From Verrucomicrobiota bacterium (GTDB lineage Bacteria > Verrucomicrobiota > Verrucomicrobiia > Verrucomicrobiales > DEV007): a stretch of DNA of 54,863 nucleotides. The translations under genes were made by a program, and so were the position numbers. The notes under the pieces were generated by a model. The model was not told the origin of the DNA. It ran no database searches and saw only the letters and a program-made list of their open reading frames with translations. Of this stretch, positions 16,749 through 25,027 are shown in pieces (position 1 is the stretch's first letter; each line of letters opens with the position of its first letter). The stretch is from the NCBI GenBank assembly GCA_020630975.1, contig JAHDID010000018.1, positions 48,906 to 103,768 of the forward strand, given 5' to 3'.

Positions 16749-18224
16749 ATGTGGAGGGGGATTCTAGTCGTGACGATGGTTACGTGGCTCTTGACTGCAC
16801 TCGGTCAAGCCCAAGTGCCAGGTATGCCGCCAGCCTATCATACCTACGACGAGTACCGTACGCTAATCGAGTGGCAGGGTGCTAGCGATGCTGAGACGGC
16901 TGATGCGGATGCCGATGGGGCGACCAATCTAGAAGAATACGCCCATGGTACGAGCCCTGTTGATTCCAGCGACCTACCAGAGCTGGTGGGGAGTGTGGTT
17001 TATGTGGATGATAGTGCGTTTTTTGATGTCAGCTATCGGAGGAACCCAGTGGCTGCAGATGTGACGTATCAGTTGCAGGCATCGGCAGATCGCATCTCAT
17101 GGCAGGATGTGGTGGTGCCTTCAGAGGATGTCACGATCAGCTCCATAGATAGCTCCTACCTAGAGCAGATAGTCGAGCGGGTAGCAATCGGGGCTGAGAA
17201 GCAGCGATTTTTTCGGATTAGCATCAGTCGCAGTAGTTTGAGTGGATCGACGAGTTTTTCCACTGAGACGTTTGCCTCTTCGTTAGCAGGCTCGGGTATC
17301 GGTCTGCGGATCATTGCCAACCCAGGAACAGGATATATTAATCCAGATTCTATCGAAGCTACTTTAGAACCCTATAAAGGGGCCAGTCTTCACGTTGAGT
17401 TTGTTGGTAGGTTTAGGCTGGGCAATGACCTGCAGTTCGCCAATTTTGATACCCTATACCTCACTGGTACACCCACGACTTATCTGGAGCAGGGGAGCGC
17501 CTACAATAGTGCGGCATCGATTCATCTGATCGATTCTCAGAATGTGTTTATATCTGATATCGGCATGGGCGGCTCTGGGGAACCTCGTCCAGATGATGCA
17601 GCTCCCCAGCAGAATGGGATTCACATCGTTGGCTCTTCGAATGTCACGATTGAGCGGTGTTTCATAGGTCCGCTCAAAGCGACGATGCACCACGGTGTAC
17701 ACATCGCTGCCTCCGACGAGGTGCTAATCGATCAGTGTCGCTTCCAGAATATCACGGCTGCGTCGGTGCTTTCCGGCACGGGTATATGGCCGCACCCGAC
17801 CGATCTCAATGACTTTGTCGATCCTGTGGATCTCCGTAGTAGTGGTATCACCGTGCAGAATTGTGAGTTTGAAAATGTATCGGTAGCAATCGGCTTCGAT
17901 GACGCGACCTACGATGCGACTGCTCAGAATAATTCGATCGTTACCCATTACTCTCATGCGATCATCGCAGAGGATGGCGCGACGGATATTTTAGTCGATA
18001 ACAATCAGACTAGAGACGGTCGGGGGGCACTAGCTGTAGTGGGTACAGGGCAAACCATGGTGACCGCTTCCTTCATGACGATTTCTAATAACATAGCAAT
18101 CAATGCCAACGACTCGTCGCTCGTGCCACCCCAGCATTACATATCAGTCACCCCAGTATCGAGTGCCTACCACAATACGGAGAACCCTAATATTACTCTG
18201 ATTAACAATCAGGAGCAGGACTAG
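16749..18224 (+). CDS. Secreted right-handed beta-helix protein with a Ca-binding TSP3-like segment
   Basis: A 491-residue exported protein with a signal peptide of about 20 residues. Near residues 50-70 is the acidic segment DADADGATNLEEYAHGTSP, the TSP3/EF-hand-like motif common in verrucomicrobial surface proteins. From about 180 onward, repeated short strands with N/S/V patterns (SNVTIERCFI, EVLIDQCRF, ITVQNCEFENVS) indicate PbH1 parallel beta-helix coils as in pectate lyases and NosD-like proteins. Such folds usually bind or cleave polysaccharides; no catalytic residues can be assigned. The gene stands alone between metH and the convergent dcd gene. Confidence 0.75.
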   Translation: MWRGILVVTMVTWLLTALGQAQVPGMPPAYHTYDEYRTLIEWQGASDAETADADADGATNLEEYAHGTSPVDSSDLPELVGSVVYVDDSAFFDVSYRRNPVAADVTYQLQASADRISWQDVVVPSEDVTISSIDSSYLEQIVERVAIGAEKQRFFRISISRSSLSGSTSFSTETFASSLAGSGIGLRIIANPGTGYINPDSIEATLEPYKGASLHVEFVGRFRLGNDLQFANFDTLYLTGTPTTYLEQGSAYNSAASIHLIDSQNVFISDIGMGGSGEPRPDDAAPQQNGIHIVGSSNVTIERCFIGPLKATMHHGVHIAASDEVLIDQCRFQNITAASVLSGTGIWPHPTDLNDFVDPVDLRSSGITVQNCEFENVSVAIGFDDATYDATAQNNSIVTHYSHAIIAEDGATDILVDNNQTRDGRGALAVVGTGQTMVTASFMTISNNIAINANDSSLVPPQHYISVTPVSSAYHNTENPNITLINNQEQD

Positions 18225-18292
18225 GGCAGCTTTTTGTATAGATAGTGGGATTTCTCCTCAAAAAATGGTGTTGCTCGCGGTAGCCTTTGTGT

Positions 18293-18315
18293 AATCCACT
18301 GCTGATCAGTGGATT
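18293..18315. repeat. 9-bp-stem hairpin between convergent genes
   Basis: AATCCACTG-CTGAT-CAGTGGATT forms a perfect stem between the beta-helix gene and dcd and overlaps the left end of the 37-bp repeat by 3 nt. There is no flanking T-run, so intrinsic termination is uncertain. Confidence 0.5.
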
Positions 18316-18349
18316 CAATAGGGTACAATTTTCAGTCAATAGGGTACAA
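18313..18349. repeat. Dispersed 37-bp repeat, copy 1
   Basis: Two direct copies of AATAGGGTACA spaced 21 bp apart (18317 and 18338) lie inside a 37-bp block that recurs at 26151-26187. The only differences are one A/G and the 9-mer TTCAGTCAA, which is reverse-complemented in the other copy. The block ends 15 bp beyond the stop codon of the leftward dcd gene. Confidence 0.75.
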
Positions 18350-18363
18350 TCGCCCCTATCGGA

Positions 18364-18900
18364 CTAGAATTGGTTTTTCCACATCATCGACTCGACTGGT
18401 TTGGGGGTGCGGTCGTTGTATTTGGCGGAGGCTTTGGTGCTGTAGGGGGTGAGCACTTCGCCTTCGACTTGGAAGTAGATGAGCTGGCCGATGGGCATGC
18501 CCTCGTAGACTCGGACTGGTTGTTTGACCGAGATCTCGAGGGTCCAGTAGTTGCAAAAGCCGACATCGCCTTTGCCAGCGGTGGCATGGATGTCGATGCC
18601 GAGGCGGCCGACGGATGATTTCCCCTCGAGGAATGGCACGGTATGGTGGGTCTCGGTGTACTCGATGGTCGAGCCGAGGTAATTGATCTGAGGCTCGAGT
18701 ACGAAGCCCTCTTCAGGCATCTCAAAGTGCTCGATCTCGTTGTGCGCTTTGGCGTCTAGCACCCGGTTTTTGTAGGTGGCTAGGTGTTTGCTCAGGTGCA
18801 CGTCGTAGCTATTCGTGCCGAGGCAGGCTCGGTCGAATGGCTCGAGTACGATCTGTCCGTCTTCTATGGATTTGAGGATCTCTGCGTCGCTCAGTATCAT
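18364..18900 (-). CDS. dcd: dCTP deaminase
   Basis: Deaminates dCTP to dUTP on the way to dTTP. The 178-residue protein carries EGKSSVGRLG (92-101), which supplies the catalytic Ser and Arg, and WTLEIS with the catalytic Glu at 122. IGQLIYF and a C-terminal Tyr/Asn-rich segment close the nucleotide site. Length is normal for the trimeric dUTPase-fold family. The start overlaps the hisS stop by 4 bp, so the two are translationally coupled. It is probably the last gene of the leftward cdaA train. Confidence 0.92.
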   Translation of the reverse strand: MILSDAEILKSIEDGQIVLEPFDRACLGTNSYDVHLSKHLATYKNRVLDAKAHNEIEHFEMPEEGFVLEPQINYLGSTIEYTETHHTVPFLEGKSSVGRLGIDIHATAGKGDVGFCNYWTLEISVKQPVRVYEGMPIGQLIYFQVEGEVLTPYSTKASAKYNDRTPKPVESMMWKNQF

Positions 18901-20228
18901 GATGATTTTCCTTCCTCTGCTTCTACGCCTTCGGGGTTGTCTAGTATGCCTAGGCTGACCATCTCGCTTTCGACGATGGTGTCGGTGACTTCATCGACGA
19001 CCTCTTCCACATCGCAAGTGTTCTCCTCGCGAGCGACGAGATTTTTCACGGTGACCTGGGGATACTCTGAGCCGATCAGCACGGCGCAGTAGGCACCCAT
19101 CTGCTCGGCGGTTTGGAATTGTTTGCCCAGCTTGGTCGGAGTCATGCTGGAGGCTACGCGCAGATCACTATCGCGTAGCAGCTGGATGACACGGCTGGCC
19201 TCGGGACGCTTTTCCTCGTCGGCTACGACCACGTAGACCTCTACGGACTGCGACTCGGCGACTACCTCGGCCATCATCTCGCCCGGCTCCTCGGTCTCGC
19301 GGACGAGATCGGTGATGACCATGTCGCCCATGGCAAATCCGCAGGCGGCCATATCGACTCCACCGATCAGGCCTAGCAGTTGGTCGTAGCGACCGCCACC
19401 GGCGACGGCACGCATGCCTTTGCCGATGTCGAATATCTCAAACACGGGCCCTGTGTAGTAGGCCAGGCCACGGACGATGCTCAGGTCTACCTCGACGTAG
19501 TCGCCCATGCCGCGAGCGGTCAGATCATTCACGATCAGCTGTAGATTTTCCGAGGCATCGGCTCCGCTGGCGATGAATGCCTCGATATCGGTGGGCTCGA
19601 TGGAGAAAGGTGCCAAGGCTTTGGCGAAGTCCTCAGGCTTGGTGCGCTCCATCTTATCGACGATCTGGAGGAAGGTGCTCAGATCCTCGTCGCTCACACC
19701 TTTGTCGGTGGCGAAGTTGGTCCAGGCCTGGCGATCGGAGATACGCAGGCGGAAGTCTTCTTCATTGAAGCCGAGCTCGCGCATGATGTCGACGGCTAGG
19801 GCGGCTAGCTCAGCATCGGCAGCGGCGCTTTCCTCGCCGAGGATGTCGCAGTTGAACTGGTAAAACTCGCGGCCGCGGCCTTTCTGGTGCTTCTCGTAGC
19901 GGAAAAACTGACCGATGGAAAACCAGCGCAGTGGTTTTTTGAAATCGCGCTGTCTGGCGGCTGCCATGCGCGCCAGAGTCGGCGTCAGCTCAGGGCGCAT
20001 CGATACATCGCGGTCGCCTTTGTCGGTGAAGCAGAAAAGCTGCCCAACGATCTCGTCTCCACTCTTCTTTTTGTACAGATCGGTGGGCTCGAGCACGGGG
20101 CCCTCGTACTCGACGAAGCCATAGCGATGCGCTACCCGCCTCCACGTGTTGAAGATGTAGTTCCGTGCGGCGCAGTCCTCTGGGTAGAAGTCGCGAAAGC
20201 CTTTTAATGTCTGGAAGCCCTTGGCCAT
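18897..20228 (-). CDS. hisS: Histidyl-tRNA synthetase
   Basis: A class II aminoacyl-tRNA synthetase of 443 residues that charges tRNA-His. The N-terminal GFRDFYPED motif is present, as are class II motif 2 (WFSIGQFFRYEKHQKGRGREFYQFN), the histidine-binding motif RGLAYYTGPVFEI and AGGGRYDQLLG. The C-terminal anticodon-binding domain starts near 335 (VEVYVVVADEEK). An acidic tail of about 35 residues (rich in E/D/V) extends beyond the usual end. Confidence 0.95.
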   Translation of the reverse strand: MAKGFQTLKGFRDFYPEDCAARNYIFNTWRRVAHRYGFVEYEGPVLEPTDLYKKKSGDEIVGQLFCFTDKGDRDVSMRPELTPTLARMAAARQRDFKKPLRWFSIGQFFRYEKHQKGRGREFYQFNCDILGEESAAADAELAALAVDIMRELGFNEEDFRLRISDRQAWTNFATDKGVSDEDLSTFLQIVDKMERTKPEDFAKALAPFSIEPTDIEAFIASGADASENLQLIVNDLTARGMGDYVEVDLSIVRGLAYYTGPVFEIFDIGKGMRAVAGGGRYDQLLGLIGGVDMAACGFAMGDMVITDLVRETEEPGEMMAEVVAESQSVEVYVVVADEEKRPEASRVIQLLRDSDLRVASSMTPTKLGKQFQTAEQMGAYCAVLIGSEYPQVTVKNLVAREENTCDVEEVVDEVTDTIVESEMVSLGILDNPEGVEAEEGKSS

Positions 20229-20294
20229 GGCGGGAGTTTAGCTGATGTTTTCAGCTTTGCACGGAGGGGGTTGGGGATTTTTCTGGAGACGTCG

Positions 20295-20510
20295 TCAGGC
20301 GGACTTTTCTTTGATCGCGATCAAAGCCAGCACGCCTCCTAGCGGCATAAATAGGATAATGAGTAAAATCCAGATCGGCAGGGCAGCGCCGTCGGTCCGT
20401 TTGATCGCGCGACGTATGCCGAGGATCGTGATAATCAGACAAATAAGGAAGATGGCGGCGAGCACTAGAGCTCCGAGATCGGTCAGGCCGCCGGCTGGAG
20501 TGATGTTCAT
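20295..20510 (-). CDS. Small two-helix membrane protein (PLDc_N-like)
   Basis: A 71-residue protein with two hydrophobic helices (about 10-32 and 46-66) and a basic RRAIKR stretch between them. The pattern, with a PLGG turn in the second helix, resembles the phospholipase-D nuclease N-terminal (PLDc_N) family of small membrane proteins. Function unknown. It lies in the leftward train between the 54-residue membrane protein and hisS. Confidence 0.6.
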   Translation of the reverse strand: MNITPAGGLTDLGALVLAAIFLICLIITILGIRRAIKRTDGAALPIWILLIILFMPLGGVLALIAIKEKSA

Positions 20511-20536
20511 TTTAGGGTAGTGGGGTAGGCGAGGCG

Positions 20537-20701
20537 TTAGGGTTGTTTGTTCTCGAGCTTTTTACTGAGCCAGAAATAAACCACAGCGAGGATCAGAAAC
20601 AGAAACGCTAGGTAGAAGTGTGAAATGAAGGCAAATAGTAGTGCGCAAATCGAGCACAAGGTGGCGCAGGCCTGGCAGATGAGATTTGGCTGGGGTTTCA
20701 T
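20537..20701 (-). CDS. 54-residue membrane protein coupled to bioD
   Basis: A small frame starting ATG at 20701 that overlaps the bioD stop by 4 bp (ATGA). The product begins MKPQPNLICQACATLCSICA, has one long hydrophobic stretch (about residues 15-45, ending FLILAVVYFWL) and a charged tail KKLENKQP. Three Cys lie in the N-terminal 20 residues. The overlap, hydrophobicity and operon position support a real gene; I recognise no family. Confidence 0.5.
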   Translation of the reverse strand: MKPQPNLICQACATLCSICALLFAFISHFYLAFLFLILAVVYFWLSKKLENKQP

Positions 20702-21357
20702 TCGGTGACCGATCGCCTAACAGCTGCCACATCTGCCTCCGAGGAGGTGTGGTAGATGGGCACTCCAGGCATACAGGTCTCTAGCGTATCGAAATTGGTC
20801 GCTTTTGCCAAATCAATCTCGCTATCGGTAGTGGGTAGATCATTCAGCACGATGGCATTGCAGGCGATCTGGTAGTCGTAGATCGAGCTGTAGGTGAGCA
20901 TCACGTGGTTGAGCACGCCTAGGCGATTGGCGGCTACCATGATGATCTCGTCGGTCAGCTCAGCGGCGATGTCGGCCATGGTGCGATCTGCCGCCACTGG
21001 GACTAGCCAGCCGCCTGCACCCTCGATCAGTACTAGCTCGTGGCGCTCTGCCAGCTGCTCGTAGGCGGCGAAGATAGGATCGAGATCGAGAGTCTCGGGA
21101 TCGTCGACCGCCGCGACTGGTGCCAGAGGTTTGTCGAGGTGGATGGGATTGATCAGGCTCAGCTCAGGGACGACATCGGCACCGCCGGACGCTTCCCAGA
21201 TCGCCTGGCTATCGCCATGGTCGATACCGCACTCGATCGGCTTGAAGCCGACAGCATCGATACTATCGGCCCGCAGGCTGCGCAGCAGAGCTGTGGTGAC
21301 AAATGTCTTGCCGACTCCTGTGTCGGTACCGGTGATGAAGATGCTGCGTGCTGCCAT
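20698..21357 (-). CDS. bioD: Dethiobiotin synthetase
   Basis: An ATP-dependent carboxylase closing the ureido ring of dethiobiotin from DAPA and CO2. Of 219 residues, the P-loop GTDTGVGKT is at 10-18. FKPIECG and VLIEGAGGWLVP are the family motifs for DAPA and metal binding. No other biotin gene lies in the window; bioD sits alone in a train with glmM upstream (18 bp) and a small membrane protein downstream (4-bp overlap). Confidence 0.92.
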   Translation of the reverse strand: MAARSIFITGTDTGVGKTFVTTALLRSLRADSIDAVGFKPIECGIDHGDSQAIWEASGGADVVPELSLINPIHLDKPLAPVAAVDDPETLDLDPIFAAYEQLAERHELVLIEGAGGWLVPVAADRTMADIAAELTDEIIMVAANRLGVLNHVMLTYSSIYDYQIACNAIVLNDLPTTDSEIDLAKATNFDTLETCMPGVPIYHTSSEADVAAVRRSVTE

Positions 21358-21375
21358 GTGGATTGAAAGGGTTAA

Positions 21376-22740
21376 CTACTCACCGATCGCAGCCTCTGCT
21401 GCCACCGCGATGCGGTCGATCTGCTCGGCGATGTAGTCTTCGTCTTGGCCTTCTACTAGGATGCGTAGGAGGGGCTCGGTGCCGGAGTAGCGCATGAGGA
21501 TGCGGCCGCTGTCGCCTAGGGTAGCTTTGACTTCGGAGACGATGCTTTCTACAGAGTCGACGGTGGTCAGATCTGGCTTTTGGCTGACTCGCACATTGCG
21601 CTGTACCTGCGGGAGGCGCTGTAGCATCTGGCGTAGCTCGCTGAGCGGCTTGCCTGCGGAGCGCATGATGCCTAGCAGCTGCACGGCGGATACGATGCCG
21701 TCGCCAGTGGTATTCTGATCGCGGAAGATAAAGTGGCCGCTCTGCTCACCGCCGAGATTGTAGTCGCCCTCGCGCATGGCCTCGACCACGTAGCGATCGC
21801 CCACGCCAGTGCGCACGACTTTTCCACCGGCGTTTTTGATCGCCACATCGAGACCTGCATTGCTCATCACGGTGGTGACGAGGGTGTCGTTGCTCAGGGT
21901 ACCCTCGGCGAGCATGGAGATGGCTGCGATGGCCATCAGCTCATCGCCATCTAGCACGCTGCCGGTCTCGTCTGCTAGGAGCACGCGGTCGGCATCGCCA
22001 TCGTGCGAGACGCCGACATCGGCGCCAGTTTCTTTGACGATCGCCTCGATGCGGTCGGTGTAGGTGCAGCCGCAGTCGGCATTGATGTTGATACCATTGG
22101 GCTCGCGGTGGTAGACTTTGACCTCGGCACCAAGTTTTTCGAGGATGGCAGGGCTAGTCTGGTAGGCGGCGCCATTGGCTGCATCGAGAGCGATGGTCAG
22201 GCCCTGCAGGCAGTCGGGCTCTAGCCCGTGGCAGACGAAGTGTACGTAGCGATCGACAGCATCCTCGAGTGTGGCTGTACGGCCGATCTGCTCGATGGGC
22301 TGAGGCTCAGCTGGTGGCTCGGCTAGGAGAGCCTCCTCGATGGCGAGCTCGACGGAGTCGTCTAGCTTGTAGCCGTCTGGGCCGAAAAATTTGATACCAT
22401 TGTCGTAGAATGGGTTGTGCGAGGCGGAGATGACGATGCCGAAGGCTCCATCTAGCTCCTGAGTGAGCTGGGCCACAGCAGGGGTGGGGATGACACCGGC
22501 GAGGCGTACGTCGATGCCGCGAGAGTTGAGACCTGCGGCGATGGCTGCCTCTAGCATATCGCCAGACTGGCGGGTGTCTTTGCCGATCACGACGATCGGC
22601 CAGTCGCTGCTATCGCGATCTGCCAGTAGGACATCGGCCGCAGCTTGGCCGAGACGTAGGACGAGGTCGGGCACGAGTGGGTAGACGCCAGCTTTGCCGC
22701 GAATGCCATCGGTACCGAATAGGGTGCGTTGTTTGCTCAT
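21376..22740 (-). CDS. glmM: Phosphoglucosamine mutase
   Basis: Interconverts glucosamine-6-P and glucosamine-1-P for peptidoglycan and LPS precursor synthesis. In its 454 residues the phosphoserine loop SASHNP has the active Ser at 107. The metal loop DGDADR is at 247-252, the sugar loop GGEQSGH is intact and the C-terminal phosphate loop RYSGTEPLLR is present. It follows cdaA and a cdaR-like gene, the order seen in Firmicutes, where GlmM binds and inhibits the CdaA cyclase. Confidence 0.95.
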   Translation of the reverse strand: MSKQRTLFGTDGIRGKAGVYPLVPDLVLRLGQAAADVLLADRDSSDWPIVVIGKDTRQSGDMLEAAIAAGLNSRGIDVRLAGVIPTPAVAQLTQELDGAFGIVISASHNPFYDNGIKFFGPDGYKLDDSVELAIEEALLAEPPAEPQPIEQIGRTATLEDAVDRYVHFVCHGLEPDCLQGLTIALDAANGAAYQTSPAILEKLGAEVKVYHREPNGININADCGCTYTDRIEAIVKETGADVGVSHDGDADRVLLADETGSVLDGDELMAIAAISMLAEGTLSNDTLVTTVMSNAGLDVAIKNAGGKVVRTGVGDRYVVEAMREGDYNLGGEQSGHFIFRDQNTTGDGIVSAVQLLGIMRSAGKPLSELRQMLQRLPQVQRNVRVSQKPDLTTVDSVESIVSEVKATLGDSGRILMRYSGTEPLLRILVEGQDEDYIAEQIDRIAVAAEAAIGE

Positions 22741-22781
22741 GTAAGGTATGGAAGTAAAAGTCTCGAACTGGGGAGCTTTTT

Positions 22782-23003
22782 CTAGGCGCCTGGGACAGGT
22801 GTGATCAGCGGATTGGTAGGCTGATCGCTAGGTGGCGCAGTGGGACGGATCTCGGTGCCGGGGATGGGCGGGGTCTTCTGGTTCTTTCGATCTAGGTGGG
22901 AAAATATGGTGAACCAAACGACTACTGCGATGAGCAGAGACACGAGCTTGCTGATCCAGTTGACCACAAAAACGTCTTTAATCTTCTCCGATTGCATCGT
23001 CAT
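22782..23003 (-). CDS. Truncated CdaR/YbbR-like membrane anchor
   Basis: A 73-residue protein between cdaA and glmM. It has a charged N-terminus, one membrane helix in NWISKLVSLLIAVVVWFTIF and a proline-rich tail (PPIPG, PTAPPSDQP). The NW.SKL.SLL.A...W pattern is how CdaR/YbbR proteins begin, and the position matches cdaR, but all YbbR repeat domains are missing. The start (23003, or 22997) overlaps the end of cdaA by about 20-26 bp. The proposed role is a minimal regulator or scaffold of CdaA. Confidence 0.65.
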   Translation of the reverse strand: MTMQSEKIKDVFVVNWISKLVSLLIAVVVWFTIFSHLDRKNQKTPPIPGTEIRPTAPPSDQPTNPLITPVPGA

Positions 23004-23805
23004 CTTCAGAGTTGTCAGTTGTCGTTTCTTCTTCTGCGCTGAGCAGGAGGAGGCTGAGTTTTTCGCGGATTTCTTTCTCCTCTAGGTCGCGGTCGAGTTT
23101 GCCCTGCACACCTATGGAGATAGCGCCAGTCTCCTCGGAGACGACTAGGGCGATGGCATCGGACTCCTCGGTGATGCCCATGGAGGCGCGGTGGCGTAGG
23201 CCGATACTGCGATCGCTGAGTTCGCGCTGATTGAGCGGGAATACACAGCCAGCGCCGGCTATGCGCTCGTCGCTCATCCGGACGATCATGCCGCCGTCGT
23301 GCAGGATGGTGCCGGAGTGAAAGATGGTGCCGATGATCTCGCGGCTGAGCTTGCTGTCGAGCTCGACGCCGGTCTCGAGATATTGTTTTAGGTCGATGCT
23401 GCGCTCGATGGCGATGAGGGCGCCGACCCGATTTCGCGACAGCATATTGAGGATCTCGACCAGTTCGTCGATGAAGCGCTCGCGGCCTTGTTCGTTGAGG
23501 GTTAGGAAAAAGCGGTGATTGCCCAGCTCTGCCAAGGCGCGGCGCAGCTCGGGCTGAAAGATGACCACCAAGGCTATGGCCAAGAAGACTGAAATGTAGC
23601 GCAGCAGCCAGCCGATGACCTGTAGATTCAGCCAGCCGGAGAGCAGAGCCATGATCACATAGATGAGGATCAGTGCGGTGAAAATCCGTGCGCCACGAGT
23701 GGCCCTAAAATAACGGTAAGTCTGAAAAATAATAACCCAGAGGATGGCGATCTCGATCAGTACGAGATACCAACTTTTGGCTAAGAATTGGATGGCGGTT
23801 TCCAT
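22978..23805 (-). CDS. cdaA: Membrane diadenylate cyclase
   Basis: Makes the second messenger c-di-AMP from two ATP. The 275-residue protein has three N-terminal membrane helices (about 14-30, 40-58, 66-85) and then a DAC (DisA_N) domain. The catalytic motifs are LHDGGMIV (DGG at 170-172, in place of the usual DGA) and GLRHRASMGI (RHR at 204-206). It is the first gene of the leftward train cdaA-cdaR-like-glmM-bioD. No c-di-AMP phosphodiesterase is seen in the window. Confidence 0.92.
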   Translation of the reverse strand: METAIQFLAKSWYLVLIEIAILWVIIFQTYRYFRATRGARIFTALILIYVIMALLSGWLNLQVIGWLLRYISVFLAIALVVIFQPELRRALAELGNHRFFLTLNEQGRERFIDELVEILNMLSRNRVGALIAIERSIDLKQYLETGVELDSKLSREIIGTIFHSGTILHDGGMIVRMSDERIAGAGCVFPLNQRELSDRSIGLRHRASMGITEESDAIALVVSEETGAISIGVQGKLDRDLEEKEIREKLSLLLLSAEEETTTDNSEDDDAIGED

Positions 23806-24111
23806 ATCAGCAGCAGCTTCAGACAGTGGCAGCAGCCTGTAGGGTTTTCACTTAAGCCATAATGAGCCTTTCGCAACTACGACCCCAGTGAGGGCGGCGG
23901 AAATCTGAAAAAGTGAGGGTGAAAGGGGGGAGGGGTATGCCGCTGACGCCGCGCTTGGAGGAACCGTGGAGCATGACCACGACGCCAGCAGCTGCCCTTT
24001 CGGGCACATCGAGAGCGGCTGGCTAAGGGGTCGAATCCAATGGGAAACGAACAACCAACCACTCTACAGGGTAGAGTAGAGTCGCTGGTCACAGGAAAGG
24101 TCACAAAAAAG
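23806..24111. other. 306-bp intergenic region with clustered hairpins
   Basis: No gene is visible between the MscS-like gene and cdaA, both leftward. GCCGCT (23939-23944) can pair with AGCGGC (24014-24019), enclosing CGTGG/CCACG (23965-23969/23977-23981) and TGCCC-TTTC-GGGCA (23993-24006), a branched fold. A separate ACTCTAC-AGG-GTAGAGT hairpin (24061-24077) could end the MscS-like transcript. I could not match this to a known riboswitch or small RNA. The cdaA promoter must also lie here. Confidence 0.35.
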
Positions 24112-24993
24112 TTAAACTTTTTCTGCGTGTCGTGTCTGGCCTGAGATACTGCGGCCACGATTGGTGGTGGTGACCAGTTGGCTGTTGGGCACGATGATGA
24201 ATCCTTCGTCGATGGTTTCGAGTCTGGCTGCGACTGCGCCGACCTCACGGACCACGGCTAGCTCTCCCTCGATCTCGATGGCTGAGCCTGGAGGGAATAG
24301 ATCGCGTGCGTAGACTCCAGATACCACATTGCGAGCGACAGGGCGTAGGCCAAAACCCATGGCCAGAGCGATGGCGAGACCAGATGCGGCGAGTAGGATT
24401 TTGACAGCTGCATTTAGCAGATCGGTCTGGATGCCAAGCTGGCTGAGGACGACTGTGGCGATGATCACTACGAGTAGGCCATAGATGAGATTGCCGATGA
24501 CGCCACCATACTCGATGCCAAAGTTGTCCAGACTACCGCGGATCGCTTTTCTCACCGTATCGGCGGCGATGATGCCTGCCAGTAGAATGAAAATAGCAGT
24601 AAACAGCTTGGGTAGGAACTGGATGACTGCATTGACGAATGCGGACAGGTCCTTGATACCCCAGATATCGGAAGCAGCCTTGATCGAGTAAAAGGCGATC
24701 ATCCAAAAGACGATGGATGAGACCACTTTCGATAAAGGCGCTGAGATACCTAGGCTACCTAGAGTCGACTTGAGCCCGACTTTCTCAGACAGAAAGTCGA
24801 CCCCAATCTTCTTTGCGACCACTCTGATTACAAATTTCAGAACCGCTGCAATGGCTAAAAATAAGACCAATACGATCAAACCGTTTACTAGCGGCTCTCT
24901 AAAGTTCTTGATCGTGTTTAGAATGCTCTCCAGCTGCTCTGTGACAGCTGTGAGTGCACTATTAGCTAGAAGATCGGCCTGGGCTACGGTCAT
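24112..24993 (-). CDS. MscS-like channel with conserved TM-helix repeats
   Basis: A 293-residue membrane protein. Hydrophobic helices lie at about 38-60, 92-112, 127-148, 165-190 and 197-218, the last rich in Ala/Gly (LAASGLAIALAMGFGLRPVARN) like an MscS pore helix. A short beta domain around PGSAIEIEGELAVVREVGAVAARLETIDEGFIIVPNSQL follows. The pattern fits the conserved TM-helix (PF05552)/CmpX-type family of MscS relatives, likely in osmotic or envelope stress response. It lies 34 bp downstream of a small gene that overlaps a sigma-factor gene, so it may be co-transcribed with the sigma factor. Confidence 0.75.
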   Translation of the reverse strand: MTVAQADLLANSALTAVTEQLESILNTIKNFREPLVNGLIVLVLFLAIAAVLKFVIRVVAKKIGVDFLSEKVGLKSTLGSLGISAPLSKVVSSIVFWMIAFYSIKAASDIWGIKDLSAFVNAVIQFLPKLFTAIFILLAGIIAADTVRKAIRGSLDNFGIEYGGVIGNLIYGLLVVIIATVVLSQLGIQTDLLNAAVKILLAASGLAIALAMGFGLRPVARNVVSGVYARDLFPPGSAIEIEGELAVVREVGAVAARLETIDEGFIIVPNSQLVTTTNRGRSISGQTRHAEKV

Positions 24994-25027
24994 CTTGGTC
25001 TGGTTTTATGTGGTAAGTTGTTGGTCC

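Noticed and set aside
23806-24111. SRP RNA, RNase P RNA or c-di-AMP riboswitch before cdaA
   Set aside because: Hairpins are present, but the conserved SRP domain IV, RNase P core and ydaO-type motifs could not be found on either strand.
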